Positions 22,851 through 31,059 of a stretch of DNA of 64,000 nucleotides are shown piece by piece (the stretch's first letter is position 1; every line of letters starts with the position of its first letter). A program made the position numbers and the translations under genes. The DNA is from Prorocentrum cordatum (Eukaryota > Sar > Dinophyceae > Prorocentrales > Prorocentraceae): assembly GCA_963575745.1 (NCBI GenBank), contig CAUYUJ010008113.1, positions 948,320 through 1,012,319 of the forward strand. The letters run 5' to 3'. The notes under the pieces were generated by a model. It searched no databases. It saw only the letters and a program-made list of their open reading frames with translations, and was not told the origin of the DNA.

Positions 22851-24085
22851 CAGCATTGACCACCCGCAGCGCCGCGCGGACCTGGTCAATCTGTTCGAAA
22901 GTGCCGCATGCCGCAGCCGCGTCGTTCGCGCCCCGATCTGGCAGCTCGACGGGGCAGCCCGCCTCGCGCCGGACGGAGGAGAGCAAAGCAGCACCGCGGG
23001 CAAGAAGTTGACCTCGACATCGTTGAGGGCACGTCACGCTGCCCCAGTAGCACGGTCCCCGTCCGCGCCTGGAGACAGCACACTCTGCGCACTGGATCTG
23101 CACGCCGAGCCAGTCCGGCGCGCAACGGCCTGGGGATCCGCCCCAGCGGAGTCGTAGGAACCGCTGATCTGCGAGTTGGGCGACAGCATCAGCTGCTGGT
23201 CGATCGGAACGGCACCGGTTGCAGAATACCAGGCCGCGCCACGAGCGCCGTCGGCGGGCGACCACAACCCAGCGCACCAGATGTGTCAACGCCGTCTCTC
23301 GTTCCCTGCCTGGTGTCGTCGGCGGTGGAGCGGTCTGGGCCGTCATAGCTGCAGCATCGGCCATTGCCTCGGCCAGTCCCAGGCCAAGATCCGCGATACT
23401 CGTATACTGCCAGGTCGGTCTGCTTGGCTCGTCGGAGGACCGAAGGTAGGCCCATGTTGGCGACGGTGTCGCGGTGGAACGCCAGCCCCCACTCTATGGT
23501 GGCTTCGATCGCCAAGGAAGCGCCTTGTGGCACGCAGCGACGGGCGTGAAGTTGGCAATTCGTCACCACGGCAAGGTCTATGCCGCGTGGCCCCCATCGA
23601 AGCCGGAAGGCGTCGGCCCACCCCTGGAGTAGCTGGTCGGCAGGCACGTCGGTTCGGAGGAGGCCGCGGGTGCACAACACCACCTTGGTCAAGTGTTGGG
23701 AAGCTCGATTGACTGCGCGGACCAATTCTTCGAACATGGCAAGACCAGTGACTGTGGAGTGGTCCTTCCCGTCCAACGCTGCAAGCAAGGAGTCTGAGTC
23801 GAGGTGCTCGCATGCCGAGTGCACGTCGGATGCTCTGCGTAAGTAGCTGAGGTAGGGGTCGTGCACCTCCAGCGTCATGCACTGCGTGCTCCGCGCCCAC
23901 GGGGCAAACAAGGTGTCGATGTCAACGCCGACGCTGCCAGCAGGGATGCAGCGGCGCTCCAGGAGCCTCGGGAGGTTCGGTGCCTCCGAGTCTCGCGGCT
24001 CGGCCGGGTCGTGCCAAAACCTGCGCGCGCCTGCTGCAAGGAACGGGCACGTTGAACCGTGTCGACAGGCCACCCTGCGAGAGCG
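22816..24085 (-). CDS. Unrecognised protein with degenerate CCCH finger and CxxC pairs
   Basis: The minus frame from about 24085 reads RRVACRHGSTCPFLAAGARRFWHD: a C-x5-C-x(n)-H pattern like a CCCH RNA-binding finger, but the third Cys is Arg (a one-base TGC to CGC change). It continues without stop to about 23380 with helix-like protein (FEELVRAVNRASQHLTKVVL, LLQGWADAFRLRWGPRGIDL, ASLAIEATIEWGLAFHRDT). I do not recognise this domain. Near 23400-23364 the sense switches frame, perhaps by an intron starting GTATACG and ending GATGCTGCAG, to a part with FCNRC, QCAEC and TCPQRC, which could form a zinc-binding C-terminal module, and FEQIDQVRAALRVVNAGG near 22890. No start codon is obvious; an upstream exon is likely. 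It lies between the PPR array and the DQHN gene on the same strand. Confidence 0.45.
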
Positions 24086-24119
24086 ATCCTGCAGGTTACC
24101 AGGGGCTCGTCGACCTGGT

Positions 24120-24672
24120 GTTGGTGCTGGGTGCTGGCGTTGGTGCTGGTCGAGCTGGTGTTGGTCGTGGTGCTGGTCTGAGTGCTGGTCGTGGTGCTAG
24201 TCGTTGCGTTGGTCGTTGCGCTGGTCGTTGTGGTGGTCGGAGTGCTGTTTGTCGTGCTGGTCGTTGTGCTGGTCGGCGTGCTGGCCGTTGTGCTGGTCGC
24301 GGTGCTGGTCGTGGTGCTGGTCGGGGTGCTGGTCAAGGTGCTGGTTGTTGTGCTGGTCGTTGTGCTGGTCGCGGTGCTGGCCGTGGTGCTGGTCGGAGTA
24401 CTGGCCGTTGTGCTGGTCGTTGTGCTGGTCGTTGTGCTGGTCGGAAGGTGGGTCGTGGTGCTCGTCGTGTCGCTGGTCGTTGTGCTGGTCGTTGCGCTGG
24501 TAGTGGCGCTGGTCGTTGTGCTGGCCGTTGTGTTGGTCGGAGTGCTGGCCGTTGTGCTGGTTGCTGTGCTGGTCGTTGTGCTGGTCGTTGTGCTGGTCGC
24601 AGTGCTGGTCGTGGTGCTGGTCGTTGTGCTTGTCGTCGCGCTGGTCGTTGTGCTGGTCGTCGTGCTGGTGGG
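24120..24672. repeat. 12-bp minisatellite GTGCTGGTCGTT, second array
   Basis: About 45 tandem units of 12 bp (GTGCTGGTCGTT with variants GCGCTGGTC, GGAGTGCTGGTC). Because 12 is a multiple of three, every frame without a fixed stop stays open: VLVV or CWSL on plus, DQHN, TSTT or QRPA on minus. Confidence 0.95.
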
Positions 24673-27112
24673 GGTGACGAAGGCTCGCGCGTCTCCGCCA
24701 CGCCGTCTGTACCCGCAACACCGCAGCCGCACGGCGCCCAGTAAAGTCCCCGGCCGCTTCAGCGAAAGGCGCGGCAATGTGTCGGGGCTCGTCTGGCGAG
24801 GCGCATCGATCCAGGCGGCGCGCGTCTCGCTGTGCGGCTCGCAGCGCCGGCGCGGAGAGGGCCGCGAACTCCTCGTCTGACATGTCGGCAAGCCCGCGGC
24901 AACTGCCTACGGCGGCGCGTAGGAGCGGCTCCCGGGCTGCAGTGCTGAACCATCCAGCGCGCCGAAGCGCCACGGGGCCGTGGTGATCGCTGACGCCTGT
25001 GTGGTGGCATGCTGCCGTATGCAAGCGGTGGCCCGCCAGGACAGCACGCTCGCGGGCCGTAGTCCCACCGGGAGCCGCCATCAGTGTTCGGCATTGCTCC
25101 TCAGCCCGCAACCGCCTCGTGGACTCAATCTGCAGACGCCCGCGCAAAGCCTCGACGTGCATGCGTCGCTGCCAACGTCGAAGGCGCGTGCGCGAGATGA
25201 CGCAGCAGGGCTGGTCGGAGTGCTGGTCGTGGTGCTGGTCGCGGTGCTGGTCGGACTGCTGGTCGCTGCGGTGGTGGTTTTGCTGGTCGGTGTGCTGGTC
25301 GTGGTGTTGGTCGTTGCGCTGGTCGTTGTGCTGGTCGTGGTGCTGGTCGTGGTGCTGGTTGTTGTGCTGGTCGTTGTGCTGGTCGCGGTGCTGGTCGTGG
25401 TGCTGGTCGTTGTGCTGGTCGTGGTCCTGGTCGTTGTGCTGGTCGTGGTGCTGGTCGTTGCGCTGGTCGTTGTGCTCGTCGGAGTGCTGGTCGTTGTGCT
25501 GGTCGTTGAGCTGGCCGTGGTGCTGGAAAGGGTGCTGGTCGTGGTCCTGGCCGTTGCTCTGGTCGCAGTGCTGGTCGCTGCGCTGGTCGCGGTGCTGGTC
25601 GGAGTGCTGGTCGTTGTGCTGGTCAGGGTGCTGGTCGGGGTGTTGGTCGTTGTGCTGGTCGGAGTGCTGGTCGTTGTGCTGGTCGGAGCGCGGGTAGTGG
25701 TGCTGGTCGTTGTGCTGGTCGTTGGGCTGGTCGTGGTGCTGGTTGTGGGGTTGGTCGTTGTGCTGGTCGTTGTGCTGGTCGGAGCGCGGGTAGTGGTGCT
25801 GGTCGTTGTGGTGCTGGTCGGAGTGCTGGTCGTGCTGCTGGTCGTTGCGCTGGTCGTTGCGCTTGTCGTTGCGCTGGTCGGAGTGCAGGTCGTTGAGCTG
25901 GTCGTTGGGCTGGTCGTGGTGCTGGTCGTGGTGCTGGTCGTTGTGCTGGTCGTTGTGCTGGTCGTGGTGCTGGCCGGGGTAACGATTGTTGTGCTGGTCG
26001 TTGTGCTGGTCGGGGTGTTGGTCGTGGTGCCGGTCGTTGCGCTGGGCGTGGTCCTGGTGGTTTCGCTGGTCGTTGTGCTGGTCGGAGTGCTGGTCGTTGT
26101 GCTGGTCGGGGCGCTGGCCGTTGCGCTGGTCGTTGTGCTTGTCGGAGTGGTCGGCGTGCTTGTCGTTGTCGGTGTGCTGGTCGTGGCGCTGGTCGTTGTG
26201 CTGGTCGTGGTGCTCGTCAGGATGCTGGCCGTGGTGTTGGTCGTTGCGCTGGTCGGAGTGTTGGGCGCGGTGCTGGTCTTTGTGCTGGTCGGAGTGCTGG
26301 TCGTCCTGGTCGTTGGGCTGGTCGGGGTGCTGGCCGTTGCGCTGGTCGTCGTGCTGGTCGTTGTGCTGGTCATAGTGCTGGCCGTCGTGCTGGTCGGAGT
26401 GTTGGTCGCGGTGGTGGCGTCGCAGTTTTGAGTAGCACTGCTCATGGTGTTGGCCCCAGGAACCGCTGCCGCCACTGCCGTCGCTGCCACGCCGCCCTCT
26501 AGCCACCGCGCTGCCACTGCCGTCCTCCCCATCGTTGCAAAGACCGTCCCCCAGTGCTCCTTCCACCACGCTGCCACTGCCGCCCTCAACCGTTTCGCCA
26601 CCGCCCCCACTGCCGTCCCTCCCCGCTCCTCCTGTTCTTTCTACCGTGCTGCCACTGCCGTCTGTCCACGATCCCACTGCCCACGCGTCTCGCACCTGCT
26701 CATCGTACCTAGGTCGACCACCTCCACCCCCATATTCTTGAGCAGCGATGCTTCTGCGGAAAAGCTGGGGTCGCCCAAAGCCCGTTGCTACTGTTCGCTC
26801 TTCCCGCACGGGGTGATCGCGGATCTGTAGCGGATGGCGCAGGGTTTCGGCGTCGCCACCCTCATCTTCCCGTGAGGCGCTGGAGCTCCACGCAATGAAG
26901 CTGTTGATGAATGCAGTGTCGTGCCTCGAAGGGTCTCTGATGTTGTTGCCGAAGGCCATGCAATACGCGATCCACCGCTGTCTGGCGATCGGGTCGCTCC
27001 GTTGCATGTGCTTCACACGGTCCACCACAGCCCTCCTTGGCCTGCGAGGGGAGGGGTCAGCGCCGTTGGCCGCCGTCGTCGCGCCGGCAGCCGGTGGCAC
27101 CGCCGCAGCCAT
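24197..27112 (-). CDS. DQHN-repeat protein (971 codons) with conserved-looking ends and middle
   Basis: Start ATG at 27112 (MAAAVPPAAGATTAANGADP), chosen because it lies just downstream of a spliced-leader-like sequence and opens ordinary protein. Residues ~28-75 (AVVDRVKHMQRSDP, then WIAYCMAFGNNIRDPSRHDT and FINSFIAW) resemble a short segment I associate with dinoflagellate proteins, function unknown. Residues ~145-220 are Gly/Ser-rich, ~232-636 are (DQHN)n from the 12-bp repeat, ~637-814 are non-repeat with a basic helical start (TRLRRWQRRMHVEALRGRLQ), DMSDEEFAAL and an IQ-like AVLRVQTAWRRRASLR, and 815-971 are (DQHN)n again. The stop TAG at 24197-24199 is a CAG to TAG change inside a repeat unit. 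Open length over the repeats is not evidence of coding; the N-terminal and central parts are. A protein rich in Asp and His could bind metal, but that is speculation. Confidence 0.5.
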   Translation of the reverse strand: MAAAVPPAAGATTAANGADPSPRRPRRAVVDRVKHMQRSDPIARQRWIAYCMAFGNNIRDPSRHDTAFINSFIAWSSSASREDEGGDAETLRHPLQIRDHPVREERTVATGFGRPQLFRRSIAAQEYGGGGGRPRYDEQVRDAWAVGSWTDGSGSTVERTGGAGRDGSGGGGETVEGGSGSVVEGALGDGLCNDGEDGSGSAVARGRRGSDGSGGSGSWGQHHEQCYSKLRRHHRDQHSDQHDGQHYDQHNDQHDDQRNGQHPDQPNDQDDQHSDQHKDQHRAQHSDQRNDQHHGQHPDEHHDQHNDQRHDQHTDNDKHADHSDKHNDQRNGQRPDQHNDQHSDQHNDQRNHQDHAQRNDRHHDQHPDQHNDQHNNRYPGQHHDQHNDQHNDQHHDQHHDQPNDQLNDLHSDQRNDKRNDQRNDQQHDQHSDQHHNDQHHYPRSDQHNDQHNDQPHNQHHDQPNDQHNDQHHYPRSDQHNDQHSDQHNDQHPDQHPDQHNDQHSDQHRDQRSDQHCDQSNGQDHDQHPFQHHGQLNDQHNDQHSDEHNDQRNDQHHDQHNDQDHDQHNDQHHDQHRDQHNDQHNNQHHDQHHDQHNDQRNDQHHDQHTDQQNHHRSDQQSDQHRDQHHDQHSDQPCCVISRTRLRRWQRRMHVEALRGRLQIESTRRLRAEEQCRTLMAAPGGTTARERAVLAGHRLHTAACHHTGVSDHHGPVALRRAGWFSTAAREPLLRAAVGSCRGLADMSDEEFAALSAPALRAAQRDARRLDRCASPDEPRHIAAPFAEAAGDFTGRRAAAVLRVQTAWRRRASLRHPHQHDDQHNDQRDDKHNDQHHDQHCDQHNDQHNDQHSNQHNGQHSDQHNGQHNDQRHYQRNDQHNDQRHDEHHDPPSDQHNDQHNDQHNGQYSDQHHGQHRDQHNDQHNNQHLDQHPDQHHDQHRDQHNGQHADQHNDQHDKQHSDHHNDQRNDQRND
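25204..26428. repeat. 12-bp minisatellite GTGCTGGTCGTT, first array
   Basis: About 100 units, same family and same orientation as 24120-24672. The two arrays are separated by 530 bp of non-repeat sequence that keeps the minus frame. Variant units (GGGGTGCTGGTC, TTGGGCTGGTC) are interspersed and give the peptide its D/N/H/S variation. Confidence 0.95.
26440..26700. repeat. CCGCCACTGCCGTC short repeats
   Basis: Degenerate ACCGCTGCCACTGCCGTC units at the 5' (minus) side of the DQHN array. They encode the Gly/Ser-rich part of the minus-strand frame. Confidence 0.6.
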
Positions 27113-27163
27113 CCGTCCGGCGCCCCGCAGCCCCCAGGCTGCGCCCACGGGCGGCGGCAATGG

Positions 27164-27184
27164 CTTGAGCCAGAGGGCTACGGA
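27164..27184 (-). other. Dinoflagellate spliced-leader (DinoSL) relic
   Basis: The minus strand reads T-CCGTAGCC-CTCT-GGCTCAAG. The published DinoSL is CCGTAGCC-ATTTT-GGCTCAAG, so both 8-nt halves are exact and only the middle differs (4 nt instead of 5). It lies 52 bp upstream of the ATG at 27112, on the same strand. SL relics mark genes that were reverse transcribed from trans-spliced mRNA and re-inserted. Confidence 0.6.
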
Positions 27185-27249
27185 CCGGTGGGGATACGCG
27201 AAGCGTGAAGAATTCGCGTTCTGGCACGATTCAGGATCGTCAAAGACGT

Positions 27250-28480
27250 AACAGTCAAATGGATCCGTCGCGTTGGAATCCCGAGAACAATTTGTCTTCA
27301 AACGGATACCTTCCAACGAGGCAGTTCCCTCAGTGGAAATGAACCCTTGTAGGGGCATATGGAGAGGGAGCTTGGAGGGAAGTTTTATTCCCAACACCAT
27401 AGATGATTCTTGGGTTTACACTGGTCGTCGTCGCCGTCCTCCTCCTCCTCCTCATTCGCTCTCGTCTCCTCCTCAGGCCAATCCTCATCCATGTGTACAT
27501 CCTACTCTCTCTACCCTCCTCCCTCCTCCATCCCCCCTATCTCTTATTCCTCCCCTCCCTCGTGTCCTTCCCCATATGGTTTATCCCCCCCCCCTCCCTA
27601 TACGCCGTAATCGTGTTTTTTTCTCCTCCTCCTCCTCCTCCTCCTCCTCCTCCTCCTCCTCCTCCTCCTCCTCCTCCCTCCCTGAAGATAATTCACACTC
27701 AATTCCAATCTCCATTATTACAATCGCCAGCGCGCTTCGGTTCTATTCGTTGCGCCCCACTGGGGCGGTCAAATCTATCCCCACCAGGCGCTCGCATCCA
27801 CATGCGGGACGCCCTCACCCGCACGCGCCTCTGGTTACAGTTCGGTGAGACCCCCATGAGGGGACAAATCTTCCCCCCTGGCGCACCCACTCACGTTTGC
27901 CTCACATCACCAGGCACGCAGACTCTTTCAATACATCTGTCTCCTGATTGCACAGTGTAATCCGCCATTCTCCTCCCTCCATGCCTCCCTCCCGCATCAC
28001 TACTCGACCATACCTATCCTACCTCAACGCCTCCTGCCTCGTACTCCCTGTCCTGGACCTGCACGCACCAAGAACAACGGAGGTGGGCGAGGGGTCGCGG
28101 TGCGGGCGAAAAGGAACTGTTGGACTACGCACCGTTCCGAAGAAGTGAGTAGAGCATGAAGTAGGAAGGCGTTGAAAACACAATGAGTTCCTGCCTGCCC
28201 CTGAAAAGGAAGGAACATGGAAAACCGGTCGGAACTTGAAATAGGAAGGCACGTAAAGTAGGTTGGAATCTGGACTCCACATATACATAACATTGAAGAA
28301 GGATGGGTAACCGAATGTTCAGGCATATTGTTACACTCGAAGTAGGACAAAGAGTGTGTCCACGATTGGTGGATCATCAAAACTTGGCGGAATAAATATG
28401 GGCTACGCTGCTTCAACCTGGTCAGTGTCCATATGCGTGTTCTGGTGCCTTTGGGCCTTGACTGGAACAAGAGCAACTTG
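27250..28480. other. No gene recognised; CTC tract
   Basis: Pyrimidine-rich with a pure (CTC)n run at about 27627-27677. Possible duplicated fragments CCCGCCACC... are too weak to call. It lies downstream (minus sense) of the last channel exon found; a missing final exon of the channel may be here but was not identified. Confidence 0.5.
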
Positions 28481-28502
28481 CAACCCCCCTGTTCGAGGTC
28501 AC

Positions 28503-28787
28503 CTTATGATCATTGTCCCTGTCCATGAATGAAAACAACGCGTCTCCGTCGGAAGGGTCGAGGTCCATCGAGCTCAACCAGATTCTGACCTCCGCGTGGT
28601 CCAGTAGTGCCAAGAATTCTTTCCTGTCTAAAAAACCATCCCCAGAAGCATCACCAGCCTCGAAGAGTCTGTTCATTTTCCTCTTATGAGCTTTCTGCTG
28701 CCACTCTTTCTCGTGCATCATGATGAAGTCGTCGTTGGCTGCGACTCTGAAAGTCTCTTGGATGAACACTCCATTGATGATCCCGAT
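28503..28787 (-). CDS. Voltage-gated cation channel, exon with S6 end and EF-hands
   Basis: Minus frame: GIINGVFIQETFRVAANDDF, then MMHEKEWQQKAHKRKMNRLF and a canonical EF-hand loop DASGDGFLDRKEF (Asp 1, Ser 3, Asp 5, Leu 8, Glu 12 of the loop), and the start of a second loop DRDNDHK. The exon ends at AAG with GT at 28502-28501, exactly inside loop 2, so a further exon is expected. The INGVFIQET segment is the cytoplasmic end of S6 in protist single-domain channels. The EF-hands would give calcium control. The 5' edge is near 28787, where no AG is present. Confidence 0.85.
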
Positions 28788-28874
28788 CCGCCGGGGGGAA
28801 TATGTAAGAACGTCATCTCACGTGAGAGTCTATCTCATCAGCCAGGATGACGTTCTTACACATCCCGATCCGCC
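28780..28874. repeat. Hairpin element flanked by 13-bp direct repeat
   Basis: A perfect 15-bp inverted repeat (28803-28817 TGTAAGAACGTCATC and 28846-28860) encloses 28 nt beginning with the palindrome CTCACGTGAG. The unit is flanked by ATCCCGATCCGCC at 28780-28792 and 28862-28874. This looks like a small inserted element with a target-site duplication, sitting at the 3' end of a channel intron; the inner copy of the direct repeat forms the edge of the exon. Confidence 0.75.
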
Positions 28875-28929
28875 TGTCTAATGAGGCGTGGTAGACTGTC
28901 AAATTCTGTCTGGTAGCGCTCCTTGGGGC

Positions 28930-29010
28930 TCCCAAAACGGCGTGGTGACGGACCGTGCGGCGAGCTCGGATTCCCCAAGTCACCGCACGGTCTGTCGTCG
29001 CAAGGTCCCG
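28930..29010. repeat. Small imperfect inverted repeat
   Basis: GGTGACGGACCGTGCGG at about 28942-28958 is mirrored by TCACCGCACGGTCTGTCG at about 28980-28997. It lies within the intron between the last two channel exons; role unknown. Confidence 0.5.
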
Positions 29011-29269
29011 GGACCTTGGAGGCCCCAATCACCTGAGATACCCTCGGAGAACGACCCACGTCCTGAAACCGTGCGGTCACCCCGAACCCCCACTGACTCA
29101 ACACGTGGTGTGGTCACCGCACCGGGGGGCCCCGCATTTCCTGCAATCTTCTCCAGAAAGGATGCCCCCCTGCGGGTAGCGCCCACACGCATACCCCCCC
29201 CGGCCCGCCGGCCCGCCCGAGGCTCGCTGGCAGGCCGGAGGCTTCCCTGGCGCGCTCCGAGGCGCCCAA

Positions 29270-29890
29270 GAGTCCGAGAGGATTCCCAGACCGCCGAGGC
29301 AGGCCAGCCAGGCCGCCAAGATGCCTCAGTACGCCTCCAAGACGATCCGAGGTCGCCCCAAGACGGTCCGAGGTGGCCTCGAGACGACCCCCCAGGACGG
29401 CTCCAAGAGGATCCCCAAGGCTCGAATGTGTCAGAATATATGATGTCTCAAAGACTTTGGCACATCGGCGGGCTCTCATCGTTTCGGGCTTCCGTCAGCC
29501 CAACAAGGTCCACGGCCTACAATATGTCCCCCAACACGGCCCAAGAAGCACCCAAGAGCGCCGCAAGGCAGCCCACGAGGCTCTCAAGATGGCCGAAGGG
29601 GCCTCCAAGACGGGCCGAAGATGGCCCAAGGAGGCCCCGAGACGGCTCAAGAGACTCCGAAACCGACCCTTCAGGGCCCCAAGAGGGCCTTGTGACGGCC
29701 CAGGAAGGCCCCCAAGGCAGACTCCGAAGGCGCCATACTGCCAAAAAGCGCCCAAGAGGCACAATGAGCCCCCAAGAGGCCACCAAGACGCCCCCAAGAG
29801 GCGTCCAAAGGGCCCCCACGCGGATCCCAAGGGAGAAGGAGGACGAGGAGGAGGAGGAGGAGGAGGAGGAGGAGGAGGAGAAGGAGGGAT
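29270..29890. repeat. CAAGANGGCCCAAGAGGC repeats and GGA tract
   Basis: Degenerate 10-12-bp units (CCAAGACGGCTCCAAGAGG, GGCCCAAGATGG) cover 29270-29830, then (GGA)n to 29890. It is the same family as at 39485-39850, 44560-47350 and 48180-48360. It lies in the channel intron. Confidence 0.8.
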
Positions 29891-30098
29891 GAAGAGGGCG
29901 GGAGGAATACAATGACGAACACGATCAAAGACACCCAGACACGACGCGGAAGAGCGCGTCACATATTACGTCTCTCTCTCTATCTCTCAATATTCGTGGA
30001 ACGCGGTGCTACGCGTTACGGCTTCCGCGTGCTCCTCGCAGAGTCGCCACCCAGAATGCTGGGCTAACACGGTGGCGGGAAATGCCGCAGGCAGCTGG

Positions 30099-30457
30099 AT
30101 AACAGCAAATCCCACAGTAAGTTTGTGGAGGATGCAAAATATCATGAACCATTCACTCACGTTCTCCATCAGTAACCGACAGACTGGGGGCCAGTTTGCC
30201 AGTGTCATTTCGAATGTACTGAGCACGGACCGCGAGAAGGTGCCAAAATACTCAAACACCTCCCGTCTCGCTTCCTCCTTGTAGCTGTCGTCTCCGAAAT
30301 ACAACATGTGCAGGAGCTGATTGAGGAGAAGCGCGTTCAGCACCTGGAGCATGAACAGCAGCGCGCAGGCCCAGAATAAGACCGTGGCGCTGCTCTGAAT
30401 GGCGGTCGTCATGAGGAACAACGCATCGAAGCTGCGAATCTGACGAACCACTCGCAC
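30099..30457 (-). CDS. Voltage-gated cation channel, exon with S4 end, S5, pore and S6
   Basis: Minus frame from GTG at 30457, directly after AG at 30459-30458: VRVVRQIRSFDALFLMTTAI (regular Arg spacing of an S4 end), S5 TVLFWACALLFMLQVLNALLL, a turret with FGDDSYKEEARREVFEYFG, the pore helix and filter STFEMTLANWPPVCRLLMEN, and S6 VSEWFMIFCILHKLTVGFAV. TLANWPP is typical of protist single-domain Ca/Na channels. The exon must end at about 30099, because the next exon supplies GIINGVFIQET; there is no GT at that place. Confidence 0.88.
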
Positions 30458-30465
30458 CTCCGGGA

Positions 30466-30624
30466 TTAAGCCGGGCCTGTCCCCCTACAGGCCGATTTTG
30501 GACGAAAAATGAAACACTGTCAAACAAAACCCAAAAATGCTCATAATGGTCAAAAAAAACGTCCCCTGACTATTTTTGTCGCTATTTTTGAATTTTCCTC
30601 CTGTAGACGGACAGGCCCGATTAA
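30466..30624. mobile_element. TTAA-flanked miniature element, copy 1
   Basis: 151 bp between TTAA at 30466-30469 and 30621-30624. The ends are inverted repeats: left CGGGCCTGTCCCCCTACAGG, right (complement) CGGGCCTGTCCGTCTACAGG. The interior is AT-rich with AAAAA and TATTTTTG. TTAA duplication is the signature of piggyBac-type transposition. No coding capacity, so a non-autonomous MITE. Its outer end is 6 bp from the AG of the adjacent channel exon. Confidence 0.8.
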
Positions 30625-30625
30625 A

Positions 30626-30835
30626 ACTCTGGGAGGCGCTCCTCACTGCCCCCCCCCTCGACGGGGGGGCGGGACGGGAGGCGAGCGATGGTTTCCGTGT
30701 TTGTCTTGAAGAGTCGACGTGAACATCAATTTTGGGGTAAATCAATTCTGTAGTCGACCCCCCAGTCGAACCTCTGGGAGGCGCTGCTCACTGGCCCACC
30801 CTCTCGACGGGGGGCGCGGGACGGGAGGCTCCCAC
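30626..30835 (+). repeat. Direct repeat between the two miniature elements
   Basis: CTCTGGGAGGCGCTCCTCAC at about 30626-30650 with CTCGACGGGGGGGCGGGACG after it recurs at about 30772-30830 with few changes (CTCTGGGAGGCGCTGCTCAC). No gene is visible. Confidence 0.75.
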
Positions 30836-30886
30836 GAAGCCAAACGCCAACTTCCCCCTCCCCAGAGTCCTAAGACGAAGCCAGGA

Positions 30887-31047
30887 TTAAGTCGGGTCTG
30901 TCCCCCTACAGGCCGATTCCCGAGGAAGAATTAAAAATAGTCAAAAAAGAAACAAAAAATACCCAAAAACATACTACAAAAATAATCCCGAGACTATTGT
31001 TTCGGACTATTTTTGAATATTCCTGTAGAGGGACAGTCCCGACTTAA
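30887..31047. mobile_element. TTAA-flanked miniature element, copy 2
   Basis: 153 bp between TTAA at 30887-30890 and 31044-31047. The inverted ends are left GTCGGGTCTGTCCCCCTACA and right (complement) GTCGGGACTGTCCCTCTACA. The interior contains GACTATTTTTGAATATTCCT-like sequence shared with copies 1 and 3. It is the best-preserved copy. Confidence 0.85.
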
Positions 31048-31059
31048 AGCCAGAACGAG

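Noticed and set aside
24182-26431. Plus-strand frames reading (VLVV)n, (CWSL)n and minus (TSTT)n
   Set aside because: Shadows of the 12-bp repeat; none enters a unique coding-like segment, unlike the DQHN frame.
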